Notes under the pieces: generated by a model
Seen by the model: only the letters and a program-made list of their open reading frames with translations
Told to the model about the DNA's origin: nothing
Database searches by the model: none
Made by a program: the position numbers and the translations under genes
Shown: positions 54,909 to 64,000 of the stretch, in pieces
How positions within the stretch are numbered: the stretch's first letter is position 1
Layout: each line of letters starts with the position of its first letter
Origin: Amyelois transitella
Lineage: Eukaryota; Arthropoda; Insecta; Lepidoptera; Pyralidae
Direction of reading: 5' to 3'
DNA: 64,000 nucleotides
NCBI RefSeq assembly: GCF_032362555.1
Contig: NC_083509.1
Coordinates: forward strand, 12,733,001 to 12,797,000

Positions 54909-55156
54909 TATATGTATGTATTAAAGAAAGAATAAAAAATTATACTGGCGTCATCGGTGGAAGAGATATGGGATATTTCAAAATTGGAAACAAGGTATCA
55001 CTTATTGACGTCACATAACTAACATATAATTATAACTACTACCGCTTTCAAAGCGCATGTGTAGAAGAAGCGGCGGAACAAACTACACTGCAGCATTTTC
55101 ATTGGACGTCAATTTACAAATATAGATCTCTTAAATCTAAATCTATTTCGTTAAGA

Positions 55157-55288
55157 GTACCCGAAACCGACGAGCTTGCATGAAGAGAGTTATGAATGTG
55201 GATGAAGCGAAAGAAGTATGCAGAGATCGTGGCAAGTGGAAAAATGTGGTCTCTGCCTACCCCGGGAAAGTCGTGATTTATGTATGAT
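55157..55288 (+). mobile_element. LINE 3'-end fragment (family B)
   Basis: GAGTACCCGAAACCGACGAG, GCATGAAGAGAGTTATGAAT, GTATGCAGAGATCGTGGC, then the decayed tail CTACCCCGGGAAAGTCGTG. It lies 270 bp before the Hip14 start. Confidence 0.65.
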
Positions 55289-55556
55289 CTATTTCAAGGT
55301 TTTTCTAAATAACCTAGTAGCTAGGTACCTTACAGAAAAAAGAGAAGCAATATGTCAGATTTGATTGTCATTGTTGACAGCTGACAATACAAATGTCAAA
55401 ATTCTGTTTCGATTTATTTTTGTGTGAATGAAATTGCGAATGGAATTTTCGTCAGTCTACGTTAAAGCTTTGTCATAAGAATAAATAAGTTTGTTCCATT
55501 CTATACCCTTTTTCAAACAGAATGTCGACATCTCCGGGTGTGGTATAAGTTTGAAA

Positions 55557-58500
55557 ATGTACGACAGCACTTGCGGCGCCGCCGCCAGCGGTCAGTGCGG
55601 CAAGGCGCAGCCCGACGGTGATATCCAGTCTCCCCGGGAACCTCCGCCGGCCCCGATACAGAGGGATTACAGCGGGTTTGACATCGTCAAGGCGACCCAG
55701 CATGGGGCTTTCTTGCGTGTCAAGGAGCTGGTAGAGGCCGGATGGGACGTCAACCAGCCGGATCGCGAGACGGTGACATTGCTGCACTGGGCGGCCATCA
55801 ACAACAGACGGGAGATCATTCAGTACCTACTCGCGAAGGGAGCGCAAGTGGATGCCATCGGCGGCGACCTGGAGTCGACGCCACTGCACTGGGCGACGCG
55901 GCAGGGCCACTTGGAGGCCACGGTGCTGCTGATGCAGGCGGGTGCGGATCCCTCACTGCGGGACGCGGAGGGCTGCGCGTGCCTGCATCTGGCGGCGCAG
56001 TTCGGGCACACGTCGGTGGTGGCGTACCTGGTGGCGCGCGGCGTGTCGCCCGACGAGCCGGACGCGGTCGGCATGACGCCGCTCATGTGGTCGTGCTGGA
56101 AGGTGTCGGCCGTGGACCCCACGCGCCTCCTCATCACACTGGGCGCTTCCACTCGCCCCGCCGACCGCTCTCATGGCAACACGGCTCTACATTGGGCCAT
56201 ACTTGCTAAAAATACCACAGCTATAACTACACTACTTTTACATGTTAGTGTACTTTTTTAAGAAAATATTTGATAAATTATTTTTATGTAGTCTGAAAGT
56301 CACATTTATATTACACCAACACATAATAAATAGTTTTAACCGACAACTAAACTTGTTTACTACTAACTGTGTTTTGTAGGGTGATGCCAGCCTGGACGTG
56401 CCCAATCTCCGCGGGGTGACGCCGCTGGCCCTGTTGCAGAGCTCGGCGGACTCGCTTATGGTGGGGGCCAAGGTTTCTGACAAAATTAAAGAACACATAG
56501 TAGCTTCTTCCAAGAGGAATTTCCTTAGGAGATTGACTTATGACAAGGTACGTAATATTTTTCTAGTTTTGATATGAGCTACTGTTAGCTATTGTTACTC
56601 AGAACAATACTATGTAAAATTCACAAAAAATACAATGTATGTCATAACTGCACTTGTTTTGCATTATTTTATAATAACACAAATGTTCTTAATAATGGCA
56701 TTAACTACTAAGAATGAGGCCAGATCTTGTGAGACCTCAATACCAGCAAAAGTTGGTTATTGGTGGACATCATACATCTTTGATCAGTAATAATGTGATC
56801 AGGATGACTGATCAGATAGTTTTAAGACTGAAGATTTAATGACATTTAAAAAGACAATTAAACAGCTTTTTTTATAAATGTATGTAATTAATTATTGTAT
56901 GTCTCTAAAGACAGGACTCAGTGGTACTCTATACAATTATATTATCTTTTTACCTGTGCTCCACAATAAATAGATTTGATTTGATTTGATTGATACTAAG
57001 TAAAAATGTATAGTGCATTTGTTAAACTAGTTCACTGCGAAATAGACTGACATACATTTTTAATATTATCAAAATAAGACCAATAGTTCTAATGTTTCCT
57101 TCGCTACAAACATACAAATACAAAAAAGGTACAGTAAAACCCATATAAGACGATTTTACAGGGACTCAACCAAAAACGCGTTTTTACCGGGAAAGCGTAT
57201 TATGCGGGATATAGGGAAATGGAAAGACGGACAGCTACGTAATTATTTATTTATTTATTTAAACTTCATTAAAGAGGTAGTCTCTGCCTACCCCTCCGGG
57301 AAAGAGGCGTGATTTTATGTATGTATGTATGTATGTTAAACTTCATTGCACAAGATACAAATGTATAGCACAATTGGCGGACTTAATGCTAGAAGCATTA
57401 TCTACCAGTCAACCATTGGGTCTTACAGAGAACTTCATGTGGGGTTAAACTAAATAAATATATTTATACCTTCACAAAATATAAAATAAAATAATTATAA
57501 TATACATACATAAAAAATACAATAGATAAACAATATACATACATAATAACTACAATAGATAAACAATATACATAAATAAATAGGTGCAGCGATTACCGAA
57601 ATGAGTGAAAAGGCGATATTAAATACCCTCGCGACTCAAGAAAAACCCGTTTACCCGCGATTTGAAACTAGAACGACTTGGGGATGTCCTGATGAACTCG
57701 GGAAGTGAATTCCAGAGCCTTACAGCCATAACGGCGAAAGAATTGGAGGCAATACCTGTACGGTGAAAAGGGATAGCAAGAGTTAACTTATTTGAAGAAC
57801 GAAGGATTTTTTCGTGAGTAGAACTTAATAGTTGGAAGTCTTTTTTAAGATAGTCTGGGGCAAGCTGATTATTGAGAATGGTATAGAGCTGACATAAAAT
57901 GTGAAGATTTCTACGATTACGGATGGGGAGCCAATTTAGCTGAGAACGGAATAAGTACGTTATATAAAATGCCGTGTATCTATCACGTTATTAAAAATAG
58001 TGACTATTTTAGTTTGACAAAAAGATTTTGAGGCATTAGCGATTACAAGATTTTCAACGTAATTTAACTTATTTATTGCGTCTTTGCTTTGATTCAAAGA
58101 AGTTACATAGCGTCTTAAATCATTAACTGCTGATAATGCCTGGGCGTGTGACAAAATCGGAGTTCACTCATCTTCTTGATCATTATCACTCACAGCCTTT
58201 TCTTTCGTGTTATTCACATTCTCAATAAGATCTTCAATTGATTGAATTGTGTACGATGCCACATTGTCATCAATGGAAGACTATCCAGGGAAACCCAGGG
58301 AAACAGTGTTACGAGTTCTTCTTCCAACACGACGTCAACCTCTTTATTTCTGAATAAAGGCTAAAATATCGGCTAAGGCCGCTGCCGCAGAGGAAATATG
58401 TGGTCGTTGGGGCGTATTAAACGGGATGTCGAATCGTATTAATCGTTAAAGAAGTAAGAAGTATGAAAATATGTCTCGAGTTGCAAGGACTGATGCAAAA

Positions 58501-60700
58501 TGCCCAAGTTCATTGGTAGACCTCACCAATCTTGCTCAGTCAACTTTTACTGAAGAACTGAAGACATAGTTTAGATTTTAATAGCAATATTTACAGAGGG
58601 AAATAGTGGGAATAATCGTTTGGGAAGAGTAACTGTCACAAGTGTCACAGCTCTCCTGATGAATCAAATTGATTTGGCACTTTATGAAAATAGCAGTTTG
58701 TTTCGTGGTTCAGTATGCTCACCATACGAGTATTTCACCAAGACGTGGATAAATTGCATCTGTTAATAGATATTTGTTCACTGAAATGTGAACAGAGCCT
58801 GATTTTGAATTTGGGAAATAACGTGGCCAAATGTGTTTTACAGAAGTTCCGCTGGTGGTGTGTGGTTGTGATGCCCTTCCTGGCGTTCTACGTGACGGGG
58901 CTCGTGCTGGAGATGGACGCCCTCTACCTGGTGAAGGCCTTCCTGCTGGTCTGCTTCTATGCAATGCTGCACTTCGTATCCAACATTCTCTTTGACGATG
59001 AACTAAAAAACATCTTCCCTCTCAGTGTATACTTGGCTACAAAGGTAACTCTTGATTTATTATTGTCACCAACTCCACGCTTGGCGTGAAATACAAGGAT
59101 TTTCCTTGTACCTTACCAAATTTCTAAAAATAATAAATTAATTTTTTATTCACTAAGATAGCAATGAATGTTATGAGTTAGCTCCAAGACATCTTCAAGC
59201 AGTTTGTTTTTTTTTTCCTCTTTATTTGTTTACAAACAGTTTTACATTATATTTATCATGTAAAGTTTACATCTATAACAAGTATGTGTAAATGCAAAAC
59301 CAATAACGTAAACACAGATTACTGTATTATCTAACATTGAGTGTGCTGCAAATACAGAACAAAATCGTTGTCACAATGTAATAATACTTGGTATAATAAA
59401 AATTTTAATAGAGTGATGAAAATGGGTACTAAAAAAAAATATGACAGTATTGTTGTTAGAACTTAATATCCAGCTCCAAACAAACGTGCGCAGGCGTGGT
59501 TCTACGTGACGTGGGTGGTGTTCGTGTGGGGCGCGGTGGGCGGCGCGGCGTCGCTGCTGTTCCTGCTGTCGTCGGCCGCGCTGTGGTTCACGTTCCTGCG
59601 CTCGTGGCGCTCCGACCCCGGCGTCATCACCGCCACCAAGCAGGAGAAGTTCAAAGTTAGTACACTTAACAGTTAAATTTATGCAGGTGAATTTAAAGTC
59701 ACCCTGTATACTAAAAGTTCCGTCGTACATGCGCGATGCGAGTGCTGCACCCCGTGTTGTGTCGCAGACGATCGTGCAGCTGTCGGAGAGCGGGCGCGGC
59801 GGCTTCGAGCCCGCGCGGTTCTGCTCGGCGTGCCTCGTGCGGCGCCCGCTGCGCTCCAAGCACTGCTCCGTCTGCAACCGCTGCGTCGCCAAGTTCGACC
59901 ACCACTGCCCCTGGGTCGGCAACTGCATTGGTGAGGAACCTATTTATAAACATATATATTTTAATCAAGCACCAAATTTTAATAGTTATGTCGGTTTCTT
60001 TGCAGGTCATATCTAGTTTTAAACATACAGTTCGATGGAATAAAATCGTGAACCTGGTCTGTTCAGTAAATTGAATATGCTTATTCATTGAACTTCTTGG
60101 TAGGTGCCAAGAACCACCGCTACTTTATCGGTTTCCTGGCGTCGCTGATCTGCATGTGCGGCTGGATGCTGTGGGGCGGCGCCCGCGCGCTCGCCGCTTC
60201 GTGTGGGACCGGTACCGGGACCGGGACTGGGACTGGGACCGGGACCGCCGCCGGGACCGACAGCGTGCTGGACGCGGCGCTGGAGGCGGCGCGCTGCAAC
60301 GCGTGGCTGGTGTGGGTGATGCTCAACGCCGCTTTCCACCTGTTCTGGGTCACCGTGCTGCTCTGCTGCCAGTTGTACCTGGTGGGTAACACCTCTTGAT
60401 TTGTTTGTTTATTACGACAATCATGTTAATTCTTGATAACGGAAAAAATTTCTAGTACTCTTAATCAATAATTAGAGCATATAATGAACAGGAGCATGTG
60501 TGTGTCAGGTGGTGTGCCTGGGCATGACGACCAACGAGCAGCTGAACCGCGGCCGCTACCGGCACTTCCAGAACAACCGCGGGCGCTCGCCGTTCTCGCG
60601 CGGGCCGCTGCTCAACGCGGCCGAGCTGTGCCAGTGCGCGCCGAGCGGGCCGCCGCCCGCCGACGACGAGCTGCTGCTGCGGGACCACCACTACGTCTGA
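55557..60700 (+). CDS. Hip14: Palmitoyltransferase Hip14 (ZDHHC17-like), complete
   Basis: Adds palmitate to cysteines of synaptic and other proteins at Golgi and vesicle membranes; fly Hip14 acts on SNAP25 and CSP. Exons: 55557-56243, 56380-56547, 58844-59044, 59494-59655, 59768-59930, 60104-60381 and 60509-60700 (TGA). All GT-AG with matching phases, 616 residues. MYDSTCG at 55557 fits the fly start. Ankyrin repeats fill residues about 50-270 ([44 protein letters not shown]). Then come membrane helices, a zinc-rich CRD ([19 protein letters not shown]) and [11 protein letters not shown] with catalytic Cys at 59906-59908, two more helices, and [19 protein letters not shown] Gly-Thr repeat sits in the loop after the CRD. 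AATAAA lies at 60886-60891. Confidence 0.95.
56740..57000 (+). mobile_element. LINE 3' fragment with GATTT repeat tail
   Basis: A frame with [11 protein letters not shown] near 56841 and an AATAAATAGATTTGATTTG repeat at the end suit a CR1/L2-like LINE 3' end. It lies in the Hip14 intron 56548-58843. Confidence 0.5.
57271..57336 (+). mobile_element. 66-bp LINE family B insertion with 11-bp target duplication
   Basis: TAAACTTCATT at 57260-57270 and 57337-57347 flanks AAAGAGGTAGTCTCTGCCTA, then CCCCTCCGGGAAAGAGGCG, TGATTTTATG and TATG repeats. It is an extreme 5' truncation inside the older LINE's 3' region and fixes the exact 3' end of family B. Confidence 0.85.
57348..57965 (-). mobile_element. 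LINE 3' part nested in the Tigger-like element
   Basis: On the minus strand the frame reads [16 protein letters not shown], then [18 protein letters not shown] and [17 protein letters not shown], the C-terminal end of a non-LTR ORF2, ending in a stop near 57625. A 3' region with AATAAATA-type repeats follows to the left and resumes at 57240-57270, beyond the 66-bp insertion. Confidence 0.7.
59656..59711 (+). mobile_element. Remnant of the CAGGGTGAC MITE forming part of a Hip14 intron
   Basis: 59659-59706 matches 54861-54908 at 46 of 48 bases and ends in CACCCTG then TATA. It starts three bases into the 112-bp intron 59656-59767, so the AGT of donor GTTAGT belongs to the element. Confidence 0.8.
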
Positions 60701-61360
60701 GCGCCGCCTGCTCTTTATGTGTATATTTTGTAAATCAGAGTGCGGATGCACGTGAATTCGCTTGTAAATACGCTTATTTAAATTTCAGAGACATCCATTT
60801 TCGTACAGTATTAAGTACCTCGTATTATACAGATTTTTTATTTCAATAACGATTTAGTGATGAAGTCGAGTTTTAATGACTTTAAAATAAAAGTTTATAT
60901 TATTATATAAAATAAACTGTCGCGAACAAATACTTAATTTTAAATCAAATAAATATAAGAACGCTTCCGAATGATGTACTCAGACAATGCGAGCCCTGTC
61001 GTTGTGCTTGTTGGGGCCGTCAGTGAGCAGCCTCGCTCACCCAATAATGCTTCTCCTAATTATGATTCGTGAAAGTATTTTATTTTTATTCCGTCCTTTT
61101 CAACAGTAACAGTGCTAACAATTTTTTGTCGATTTTTCCAAACCACCTTCACACAAATTTTAGTCATATAATCATGCGTATCAAGTTATTGCCTATTTAA
61201 AAACAGTCTCATAAGTCCCATCTACCATACTAACGGCAAATGTGAGAAACAGTTACATACCGTTTTCTCAATACAGCCTAAAAAGATGTTTTTGTTTTAT
61301 TTACAATCTATTTTTCTCTCTTCAATATTCAAAGTTGTCAGCGAAATGTGCCATATATCA
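60701..61360 (+). other. Hip14 3' UTR and downstream DNA
   Basis: AATAAA at 60886-60891 and another AATAAA near 60950 are the likely poly(A) signals. No exon was found between 60960 and 61360. Confidence 0.5.
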
Positions 61361-61363
61361 CAA

Positions 61364-61510
61364 TTACATGAAGTCTCCACGATTTGAAATTTCTGAAGAC
61401 ATTTTGTTTTATCGGCTTGGAGCTAGTCTGCCGAAATTGCCTAAAGCCGAGCTTGTGACTGGCGCGACGCGGCCGCCAACGAATCCAATGACTGGATACT
61501 GGATGGATGT
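61364..61510 (+). CDS. Unassigned possible first exon
   Basis: ATG AAG TCT opens MKSPRFEISEDILFYRLGAS, then PKAELVTGATRPPTNPMTG and YWMD, before a donor-like GTGAGC at 61509-61511. Base composition is more even than the surroundings. I do not recognise the protein, and no second exon could be joined. It could be the start of a gene running right or a piece of a mobile element. Confidence 0.25.
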
Positions 61511-61904
61511 GAGCTTAACTTGATATCATTAAAATAGATCTTTAATAAATGCTAAGTACATATTGTGTAGTATCTTATACGGTTATCTTATTTGTTTACC
61601 TTCAATGTACCTTTTACCAAATAATGTATAGATATTGTAATGAAATGAAACCAAAATGCATTTGATTTAAAATATTAAAGTATAAAATATGCGCACACTT
61701 TTATTTTATCGCTATTCTAGATTTGAAGAAACCTCCTAGATACTACTTTACCACTTAATGATTTTTATTTGAATTCCTTACACTCAACATTCAAAGCTAG
61801 TTGTTATTGCTGTACCCATGATATGAACTGAACAGCGAGACCACGTTTCAGATAGCTATTTTTGTCTCACTGACATAAAAGGTAAAAAACGTAAAGTATT
61901 TACC

Positions 61905-62145
61905 CCTTGTTTGTACATCCAAAAAATGAGCTTCTACCACCGTTGTATATCAAATTAGGATTGATAAAAAAAATTGTGAAGGCAATCGAATGCAATGGAA
62001 GTGTATTTTTGTATCTAAAAAAAAATAAGTGGTGCAAAGATAAATATATACATATAATAGAGTGTAGTTTTGTTGGCCCGCCAATGACGGGATTAATAAA
62101 AGATTCAAGATTTGAAGAAAAATTAAGCGAATTAGAAAAATTTTA
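61905..62145 (+). pseudogene. Fragment of a transposon-associated protein
   Basis: A plus frame reads LLPPLYIKLGLIKKIVKAI then ECSFVGPPMTGLIKDSRFEE before TAA. This LPPLHIKLGLMK-type segment is one I recall from many repeated hypothetical proteins in insects and hydra, probably mobile-element proteins. No start and no upstream part is seen, so it is a remnant. Confidence 0.4.
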
Positions 62146-62185
62146 ATTGGTGCCGTGTGGGTCCCGGCACCAATACAATAAAAAA

Positions 62186-63154
62186 AAAAACTACGCTTTA
62201 ATGCTAATTGAACTAAAAAATAGAAAATAAAAATTAATGACAAAGGAATTATAAAACTTGAATTTGAACTTGAACTTGGAATTATAAGACTTGCTACTAC
62301 TGTTTTATAATTCCTTTGTCATTAATTTTTATTTTCTATTTTTTAGTTCAATTAGCAATAAAAGCGTAGTTTTTCAGTTTTTTTATACAATTATTTTTTG
62401 GTAGTTAACACTTCTAGTATAACTATCTTACTAGAAAAGATTTTCGCAACCATGCGCCCATCGCCGGAGGTTTTCACAACTAACTTTCTTAAAGTTATAC
62501 GTGGCCTGATTGGATTAAATCTCATAATATTCCCATAATGATGATTGTTAAACCAAGTTGAAAAGAATGTTATAGGGAAAAATCACTGTTAATAATATTT
62601 ATGACTATCCAGCAAACATAAATAATTTTCGATTGTGGCCTTGCCAGGAATCAAACTACAAGATTAAGAGGCAGATTGATACAGGAACAAAAATATTTCA
62701 AACATACCTCCACTGCCTTTACAACCAGGAACGCAACAATATTTATCTGAAGACATCGTGGCACTTTTGTTGTAAAATCTGTCTTTCACAAAAACAAACA
62801 CAAACTTGGGAGTCCTATCTCAAATAATCAGGTACTTTTTACAGGAGTCCTATCTCAAAATATCTGCACAACACAGTGAACACAGTCAGACGTCAGTCAT
62901 GATAAAATCACACGAATATCCGGAAGAACAAAGCTCGACTCAACGGAAGATTCCAAACTCCAAATAACGACAAGTTATCAGCACAAAACAAAGTGCAAAT
63001 AAATACACAGGCACCGGTAAAAAAAACAGAAAGAAAGTTTACAGGTGTTCGAATCGAATTCAAAACTTATTTGAAGTAAATAAACTGTCACTCATTTTTC
63101 CAAACGAGTATTACAGTGTTGCTATTATAAATAGGCAAAAGATACCTAATGTTA
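62186..63154 (+). mobile_element. Foldback-type repeat element, copy 2
   Basis: Shorter inverted arms (about 62190-62257 and 62299-62365) around a TGAATTTGAACTTGAACTTG core are followed by the same 1-kb body as copy 1, from TTTTTGGTAGTTAACACTTC to CCTAATGTTAAT. It lacks both SINEs of copy 1. A family A head scrap (GGTGCCGTGTGGGTCCCGGC) lies just before it, at about 62149. Confidence 0.75.
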
Positions 63155-63451
63155 ATAGGCTATTTGACAAAATTCTAAAAACTATCTTAGGGTATTTATT
63201 TGTTTATAAGGAGCCCTACAAAAATACTTTTCTGCCTTTATTACAGCTATTTTATTAAAAAATCGAAAAAGAAAATGAAATATTCAAATATGCCGCCAAA
63301 ACGCGACTTTTAGCAATATGGCGGCCATGGCATGCATTGACGTAAATTTCGTGTAAATATCATACAAAGCTTGTGTTGGTGTTTCGAAAAGTTTTGATTT
63401 TCTCTTGTTTTATTTAACTTGTGCCACGTCATATGTGTGAAAATTATTAAA

Positions 63452-63580
63452 ATGAGTTCTTATAAATGTTGTGCAGTGCCTCAATGCACTAATACAACAA
63501 TAAAATCTCCTACGAAACTGTTTTTTTCTATGCCGATGGATTTGAATATTCGCAAGAAGTGGTTTCAGATCGTGATCTAA
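63452..63580 (+). pseudogene. Truncated THAP-domain protein
   Basis: ATG 63452 opens MSSYKCCAVPQCTNTTIKS, then TKLFFSMPMDLNIRKKWFQI and a stop at 63578. The first half of a THAP zinc finger is clear (the first Cys pair, then the Phe and the Trp after R..KW); the second Cys and the His are missing. THAP fingers occur in host DNA-binding proteins and in P-element-type transposases. The upstream ATGGCGGCCATGGCATGCAT block resembles a promoter. It may be a broken gene, or an unusual exon if GTGATC is a donor. Confidence 0.5.
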
Positions 63581-63641
63581 GATCAGTGGTTACCAAGATA
63601 TACTAACATTGATGTTTTCACATTCCTCAGTTCGGCAGCAT

Positions 63642-63682
63642 AGAAATCTGGATTGTCTTCTTCAAAGACAATCCAGATTTCT
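63642..63682. repeat. 18-bp perfect hairpin after the THAP fragment
   Basis: AGAAATCTGGATTGTCTT at 63642-63659 pairs with its exact complement at 63665-63682, with a five-base loop. It lies 60 bp after the THAP stop, where the rest of the finger should be. Confidence 0.85.
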
Positions 63683-64000
63683 TCTTCCAACCATTATTGC
63701 GTCCACTTTTGGTAGGTTTCGACTGTCAGCTTTCGCGGAATTGGTTTCCATTATTAAATACCTATGTTATCTGAGTAATCCTGAGCGATCAAACACTTAT
63801 AAAATCTTTAAAAATTATAGCGAACACTAAGGAACGGTACGAGCCACAGTCTGTTTATGGATAATTGACGTCATAATAGAAATAGCCAATCACGTTCGTT
63901 TTTAGTCACGTGACAGCTGCATATAAAAACCTAATTTTCTGTGACGGATTTTGTTTAAATAATGCAATATTTTTATCTCGCGTTATTACAAATCGCTCCA

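Larger units (their letters stand above)
57132..58460 (-). mobile_element. Degenerate pogo/Tigger-like element
   Basis: The left end, CAGTAAAACCCATATAAGAC then GCGTATTATGCGGGATA, resembles Tigger inverted ends. On the minus strand near 57990-58154 a frame reads [15 protein letters not shown] then [11 protein letters not shown], like the C-terminus of pogo/jerky-type transposases. It carries stops and is split by a younger LINE, so it is dead. Confidence 0.5.

Noticed and set aside
55742..56209. Second long plus frame inside Hip14 exon 1
   Set aside because: It is a shifted frame of the ankyrin exon, Gly/Arg-rich and without domains.

Overview
The window is insect nuclear DNA, most likely from a moth or butterfly. 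Exons are very GC-rich and sit in AT-rich introns with GT-AG junctions. Four host genes give clear insect protein matches. The space between them is filled with repeats of a lepidopteran type: Helitron-like ends, tRNA-derived SINEs, and a short interspersed family ending in TATG repeats. Species cannot be named from the sequence.

Layout. (1) 720-7015, plus: the 3' ten exons of a receptor tyrosine phosphatase of the Ptp10D type (FN3, membrane segment, one PTP domain); its 5' exons lie left of the window. (2) About 8-19 kb: no host protein gene seen. It holds a structurally intact Mutator-like (Phantom-type) transposon at about 13202-16083, with perfect 285-bp terminal inverted repeats and an intact two-exon FLYWCH/DDE transposase, and a small Harbinger-like MITE. 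(3) 19631-24243, plus: NAT1 (DAP5/eIF4G2), a translation initiation factor; the start exon was not found and the first visible exon has no in-frame ATG. (4) 28174-28374, minus: a tiny membrane protein gene resembling TOM5. (5) 29614-53371, plus: Mob2, an NDR kinase co-activator, with four common 3' exons and at least four candidate alternative 5' exons spread over about 18 kb, all ending in the same splice phase. (6) 55557-60700, plus: Hip14 (ZDHHC17), an ankyrin-repeat palmitoyltransferase, complete in seven exons. (7) 61-64 kb: transposon debris, a second copy of a foldback element also present at 33.7-35.3 kb, and a broken THAP-domain gene.

The host genes do not form a pathway. Ptp10D, Mob2 and Hip14 each have neural roles in flies, and NAT1 is a general translation factor, but nothing here shows co-regulation. 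The strongest leads are the intact Phantom-type transposon, the Mob2 alternative-promoter arrangement, the 101-bp triplication of a Ptp10D splice donor, and paired filled/empty sites that fix the boundaries of a SINE-like family whose 3' tail matches a LINE tail in the same window.
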